Of a stretch of DNA of 64,000 bases, positions 58,405 through 64,000 are shown piece by piece. The translations under genes and the position numbers were made by a program. A model generated the notes under the pieces. The model searched no databases and had not been told where the DNA came from. It saw only the letters and a list, made by a program, of their open reading frames with translations. The stretch is from Coniella vitis (Eukaryota; Ascomycota; Sordariomycetes; Diaporthales; Schizoparmaceae): positions 1,736,001 through 1,800,000 of the forward strand of contig WUJK01000005.1 of NCBI GenBank assembly GCA_011317545.1, read 5' to 3'. The first letter of the stretch is position 1. Every line of letters starts with the position of its first letter.

Positions 58405-59038
58405 CCTCCAGGGCCACGGCTTCGAGGGCTGTTCTTCAGGCTATTGATAATGAAAGGATAGGTGTGTGAGTTTGCGCTCAGAGCCGGAAATCAGAGCCGA
58501 GAGAAGCCAAGGTCAAGGAGAGCAAGACAGCAAAGTGTAAGAGAAGAGGGCCAGGAAAGAGTACGTACCTCGCTGGAACGGGGAAGAGGTGAAATAGGCC
58601 GTACTATATAACTCGCGATGCTTAAACAGTCGGGGCTGGGTACAGACTGTATGCAGCTGGCGATGTGAGCCATGGTGGGCTGAAGTCAAGCAGTGGGAGT
58701 GGCTGCGCACAAGTCTGCGAATGTGTAGACGAGGCGTAGAGGAAGCTTTGGTGCAACAAGACCCTGTTCGGACGATAGACACGGGCGGGGAGGATCCGAC
58801 ACGGCGATTGGTTCTTGTGTGTAACAGGGCCCGAACACAGACAAGACGCATGGATTGATCCCTCCCTAGTAAGGTTGCGGAAACATTAAGCACCAGGAGG
58901 CAGTCGCATCCAGAGGCGGGCCGCCGTGTTTGCTGTTTCTGTCCCCTGGCGGTGCGGTGGGTGCGGTGCAAGGCGAGGCGGTACTATGATGACTATGATT
59001 ATTGCGAGCAATGTTATTATCGTGATGTTATTTCCGGT

Positions 59039-59067
59039 AATGATGATGATGATGATGATTTTTTTTG
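59039..59067. repeat. (GAT)n plus T9 tract
   Basis: Seven GAT-type triplets followed by a T run in intergenic DNA. Confidence 0.85.
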
Positions 59068-59640
59068 GAGCCAAGCCGGCATTTGCGAGCACTCGAGTGA
59101 AGGGGGCAGTCCTCAGGAATACCTTGCAGGACGGGATATCGTCTGGACGGCGGCCAGGTCTCTTTATGCTGGTGAGAGACGCCCGAGCACGTCTCGGCCG
59201 TGAGAACGCGGCATTTGGTCCAGCCCAGTCGAGTCTGGGTAATTGCAACCCACAGCTCAAGCACCGAGTCGACAGCACACCGCTGGCGTTCACTGCACAA
59301 CCAGAGTCAGCCACACCTAGTCTCGCCGCCTTCTGCTCAAGTCGGAGTTCACTGACCTCGTTTGCAGCGTGGGGCAAGATGCAGCCAAGCGTCCGTGGGG
59401 AGGGCTTGCAGGGAGCAGCCGGAGGTGGCAGCCAGGGACATGACAAGGCTTTTGTTCGAGGGTGCATGCAGCATGCTGGGCCCCCGCAACCTCGTGGGAT
59501 GTGTGCACCGGGGGATCAGCACAATGTACGGGTCCATGTCGATGGGTCGGTAGCGAAATGAGGGCCGGCTGCGCTGGCTAGGCTGGCCGTGCAGTCGACG
59601 AGGTGCAATGCCAAATATGGGTTGTGACAGCGAGTGGGTG

Positions 59641-59675
59641 CAGAAGCAGAAGCAGAAGCAGAGGCAGAAGCAGGA
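59641..59675. repeat. CAGAAG hexamer tandem repeat
   Basis: Five to six imperfect copies of CAGAAG/CAGAGG in intergenic DNA. Confidence 0.85.
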
Positions 59676-62134
59676 GGAGGATGGAGTTGGTCGCTGGATA
59701 CAGCACGCTGAAACGCCCTAACGTGTCGGCTCCAGATGCACTAACGGTGGGCTGGCAAGGGCTGCAACGGTATCGATACTTTGAGCTCGGCGTTACCCGA
59801 GTACTGGACACAAGTACTTCTACCTGCCCCATTTCTGCAACGGCACAGTGGAGAAGTATGCATAGAGGAGAACCTCAACGCGCTTTACCATCTGGGATGA
59901 AATGCGAAATGTAATAGCAACAGACCACGAATGTATCGCCACAAATACGCCAGCTGTGCAGGGCAAGGAGTACAGCAGACACCGAGTGTATCCATTAACG
60001 CATCCTGGGTTGTCAGACAGCAATCTGTTCGTTGCTGGTCAGGGGGCCAGCTGACGGCCGGCCCTCCTCTTTACAAAGCTGCCATTCCAAGTCGGGCTGC
60101 TGCGCTCTCGACTCGCGATTCATCAAAGCCTCTCAAAGCTGCACTAAATGACTTTATAGTGTGCACGCTGCAGTGGCACCTCGATGGTGGCTCCAGCAAG
60201 GAGGGGAGTAAGCTTTGGGGCTTGCGTGCAATGAGCCACTGGCCAGTCCATGCTATGCTCCCGCGCTTCATCTCGACCAGTCACTAGCGTGGCGCTGATG
60301 ATGCTATACTTGCCGACATGTGTCGGACGGGGAAATTCAACGAGGCCTGCGTGCATGAATGACTGCTTGATGCGGTTCCCTCTGGTGTTTGTTTTGATTG
60401 AGATAGACTAATGAGGCGCAGACCGCCCCAGCTTCATGCTGTTCTTAATTATGTAAAAAGTCAATGAGCTCGATCGGCGGCCCATCCTGCAATTAAGCAG
60501 TCTCGTTAAGCTTTCCTTGGCTATTTTCTCTCAAAACCCTGCAATTCTTCTGGTGTTGCCTGTCATGCTGGGATTGGGCACCACGGAGATCTACCCAGTA
60601 CATAGTACTTGCTGTAGTCCTGTATGTACCATGTACTTCTGGTACTGTACGGGCAGCCTGTGTTTTTTTCATTGACCACACCATCAAGGTCATCCCAACA
60701 GCGTCAACATCGCGCCGTCGAGCGGTGCGCTCTCTGGGCAAATGCTGTCCAAGGGACCATTATGCTCAATTCCGGAGGCATTCCTTCGTCACCTGCCCCC
60801 GACTGTCTCGCATCACCACCGCCGTCAGCTCGCTCTCCGTTCTTGGGGTCAAGTGCAGCACTGGGGATCAGGCGCCGTGGCTCAGTAACCTTAGGGGTTG
60901 ATGATTAGCATCGCACCGATCACAGGTAGTGAAGGACAAAGACGAATTTGCGCGTTAGATTCAATATCCTATGTTATTAGGCTTGCAGTTGGTAAAGAAA
61001 TTTGGAACGGTCCAAAAACTTGTCGCAATCGTGGAGCCAACGGCCATCTTGCCCTTTCAGGACTAGCACACGCGAGCCCCTTTTTTGGCCACTGAAGAGC
61101 CTTCTGGGAAAGTGACATGGTACATAGTACTACTATGTTTGTACACGGTACATAATCCCGTGGGTGGCCCTGCTCTTCCAGAATCCTCTGGGCCCGACGC
61201 AATTAATGGAGTATGGAAACGCTGGATGGGGATTTACCTGAAATTGATCCACATACAAGTACCGATTCTCTCCTCGTACGTTCTATATGATGTTCATAGC
61301 TTGATGTATGCCCTTGCAGAGGCCAGAAAGATTGGACACTATCTAGCTAACCTGTAGCCCACGCTGGGCCGCTGGGCAAGTGGCTAGGTGGACGGGTGGC
61401 AGGTTGCTTATATAAGTAGCCTGATTTCTGAACTTCAAGCAGTCAGGATGCTGTACGCCCGGATATATACACAGACTAATGGATCATTCGCAGAGGGCCT
61501 CAGCTTGCCTGGCCCAAGGAATAGGAAATGATATGAGGACATATTCTTAAGCAGAAATGACAAACTGCAGCCCCGAAAGGGATGGCCCTGAACATGTCGT
61601 GGCCAGGTCTTCCAGCTTCGAAGCATGGAGGCCTGGCACAGATCTTTAAGACAGACGCCGCGGGGGAATGCGACTGAGATAGTGCTACCGTCCCTTTCAG
61701 ACAAGCATTTAGCGCGAGACGACGATTCGACTCTTTTCTGGCCTTGACGATCTTCGAGGCGTCTCTTGGGACGAAATAGCCTGCGGCTATTGTGCGATGG
61801 CGCAAAGATATACTTCTGCCATTTTCCGTTTATATGAAGCAAAGAGACCCCGGCTAAAGATTAGGACGGCCCTCTAGAATGTGGTTCGAGTCGAGTTGAA
61901 CAAGCTTTTACCAAGAAGTCTACAAAGAGGTGAGGCCTGCATAGTATGGTAGACTATCTTGGCCACTGCTGCAATTATTGTTACTGAAAAGGAAAACGCC
62001 CCTAATAATAACCATCGGAGAAAAAGATGCGGGCCGGGCCCACTGAATACAGAGCGAACGACTGGTCAGTGCGTCTGACGTTTACTATGTATCTTATGCA
62101 CTTGGGTACTCGTAGTATGCTAGTACGCCAGGGA

Positions 62135-62146
62135 GGGGGGGGGGGG
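62135..62146. repeat. poly-G tract (12 nt)
   Basis: Twelve consecutive G preceded by GGGA in intergenic DNA. Confidence 0.9.
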
Positions 62147-64000
62147 TTCTAGGTATCCGGGGCTGCCGGGGTACTTGCTCATCCAAGGTCCCTCAGACTC
62201 GTGTGGATATTGATGCACCTGATATCACGCACCTTGCATCAACACTTGCGCCGGTTCCCAATCTGCACGCTTGGGAGCGGCAGCCTGTGCATTCAATGCA
62301 TGCTGGGGATGCAAGTGCTTCTCGCAGAGACCCGTGGAAGCCCGCTGCAGGGGCTCCGGTGCTGCGAGAGGCTGCGTTTGTGGGTGTGGTCGGCGGCACA
62401 AGACATTGCCGTTGACGGCTCCTCTCGTCTTTGGGCCAACGGGTTTCTTGTCGTCGGCTCCTTGCTTCAATTCAAGGGCTCCCACCCATCAGCTTCTGTG
62501 ACTTGACCTACAGTAATGCGACCCTCAGCACTGCAGCATGCACCAGAATCATCACACCGTTCTTCTTGTTGCTGGTATAGTAGCACGGTCCATCAAGCCT
62601 GCAGATGGCCGAAGCGTCCCGCTTGGAGCCACCTAGAAATGACGGGACTGCTCTAAAATCGCGTACTATGTACTAGTAGGCCTGTCATGGTACCCGGAAA
62701 TGAGTCCGGGTCCGAGCGCGGACCTGTGAGGGGGGTCTCTAACCTCCGCAAAGAAACTCGACGATCGTATGCTACTTGCGATCTCTAGCGATTTACTCCG
62801 ATGGTGGGTTTCGAACCCCTGGGTGACAGTTACTTCCGATGCACGTCAAGGCTAGCATTTCCTTCACGCAAACCTCACAGGACCAGGAAGCGGCAATTTA
62901 CACTCAACGAATACATAGTGGAAGGATCAACAATGGCTTGGATATCGATTTAAAGATTGATGGAGTCCTCTAACTTCCGAGAGCCTCGGATCTCCCTTTG
63001 ATTTCATTGCGTATCCAGAACCACAATTCGGCGGCTTTTGGGTTGGCTCTCACTTTCCAAGTTGACGGGCACAAGTCCTACAACGACCTTTTACGAGGTC
63101 AGCAGGCCGTTGCACGGACGTATTTGGGCCACTTCATCCAAACTAGTCGGCCGCACAGATGACGACGGAGTCTGTCACTTGGGAAAATAAGAGCAGAAGT
63201 CTTTGGCCCTTGGAAGATCGGCATTCGCCGCAGAAGCACTTGGCGAACTTTCGCAATCGCGAGTCACGCAGCTTTGGTACAAGCTTTGCAATGGGTAGGC
63301 CAGTGCAACACATCTCTTGAGAATGCTTCACTTTGCAGAATGGGTATTCTCGGTTTGGGCCGCCGTGCAAAAGTGTCGACATACTCATTAGCCCGTTGCA
63401 TCCAAATGCAGAGAGGTGGATAGTCCCTTGTACATAGTACATAGTACCATCATGGCCATACATCCAAGTACTTATGCCAACAGGCTTCCATTATTGGTTG
63501 TCACGGACGCAGTTACTCTGGAAATGCATACATAGTACATAGTACATGGGCACGCTTATGGCTTGCTGTGTTTCTTAAAGAGCCTAGAGCCTCACATACT
63601 GTAAACCCCAAGGTTTCGAGTAGATTCTCTGAGAGAGGAACGAGAGAAAACGATAATATGCTTGGCTACCCTACTATATAGTACTTTGCACTTGTACACA
63701 ACTCCAAGTGGCGAATGTCCACCAGAAAGAAACGAAGACATGAGACAAAGGCGGGAGGGGGGGTGGCTGGTATTTTGCCATCGAGTGTCTCATCCCCCCT
63801 GGGGAAAAGACCTATTCGGTTCATGACCGTCCCATGCACTATAGTTGTTGAGTAATATATATCTTTTGGGGTGCTATTTGCCTCTTCTCTTTCAGACGTC
63901 AGGGAATAGTATTTTACTGCCTTAAATGTACTACTACATATGTAGATAAGAGTCCGTAATTGTTTATCACGCAAATTTCGTTGAGTAGCAAGATAGGAAT

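Larger units (their letters stand above)
58405..64000. other. long gene-poor region to the right edge
   Basis: About 5.6 kb. The first few hundred bases should be the promoter of the Uds1-like gene. No ORF has a recognisable domain or convincing splice structure. The region is conspicuous for TACATAGTAC-type palindromes (60596, 61119, 62081, 62661, 63430, 63529), a 12-nt poly-G run (62135..62146), a GAT microsatellite and a CAGAAG hexamer repeat. A TATATAAG element lies at about 61408. Confidence 0.45.

Noticed and set aside
58886..59467. 193-codon minus-strand open frame with an isoleucine run
   Set aside because: The isoleucine run is just the GAT microsatellite read on the other strand; the rest is Arg/Pro/Ser-rich with no family signature.
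61085..61357. 90-codon open frame in the right-hand spacer
   Set aside because: No domain or splice support; it contains the recurring TACATAGTAC motif, which is otherwise confined to spacers.
62720..62870. tRNA-like T-arm (GGTTCGAAACC on the minus strand)
   Set aside because: The T-stem has mismatches and no acceptor stem complement or anticodon arm could be folded at the right distances. The sequence CCGATG occurs as a direct, not inverted, repeat.

Overview
The window reads as nuclear DNA of a filamentous ascomycete (Pezizomycotina, most likely Sordariomycetes). The evidence is short introns (about 49-160 nt) with GTRNGT donors, CTRAC/CTGAC-like branch sites and YAG acceptors, genes on both strands without operons, long spacers, and lineage-typical families: fungal Ten1, Bmt6, an AA11 lytic polysaccharide monooxygenase, an Uds1-like septation protein and fungal OST3. 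All exon coordinates were worked out by eye from splice signals and reading-frame continuity.

Layout. 1-3650 (-): the 5' part of a very large acidic low-complexity protein that runs off the left edge. 3.7-7.1 kb: gene-poor. 7.1-10.4 kb: ESCRT-III Snf7 (-), telomere-capping Ten1 (+) and a small conserved fungal protein (-). 10.4-14.9 kb: gene-poor with a few coding-like scraps. 14.9-25.6 kb: a housekeeping block with oligosaccharyltransferase OST3 (-), a nuclear coiled-coil protein (+), mitochondrial rRNA methyltransferase Mrm2 (+), ribosomal protein L18 (-) and a mitochondrial carrier (-). 27.6-34.9 kb: 25S rRNA methyltransferase Bmt6 (+), a Sac2-type phosphoinositide phosphatase (-) and glutathione-dependent formaldehyde dehydrogenase (-). 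35.5-40.6 kb: an uncertain hypothetical gene and an AT-rich stretch holding a decayed coding relic. 40.6-45 kb: two secreted carbohydrate-active enzymes in the same orientation, an AA11 LPMO and a GH10 glycosidase with a repeat tail. 45.3-50 kb: an unknown fungal protein (-) and the actin regulator Aip1 (-). 50-56 kb: an AT-rich, gene-poor block around one T5orf172 (GIY-YIG-like) gene and a broken gene fragment. 56.2-58.4 kb: an Uds1-like septation protein (-). 58.4-64 kb: no gene I can support.

How the genes relate: most are unrelated housekeeping functions (RNA modification, translation, N-glycosylation, membrane and actin trafficking, detoxification). The only plausible functional pairing is the adjacent AA11 LPMO and GH10 enzyme, both with signal peptides and both acting outside the cell on polysaccharide or glycoside substrates. 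The most unusual items are the GH10 protein (substrate-binding motifs differ from family consensus and the C-terminus is built of four exact-period 63-bp repeats rich in N-glycosylation sequons), a short palindrome (GTACTATGTAC-like) that recurs in many spacers, and introns whose length is a multiple of three without stop codons, so that their retention would keep the frame open.
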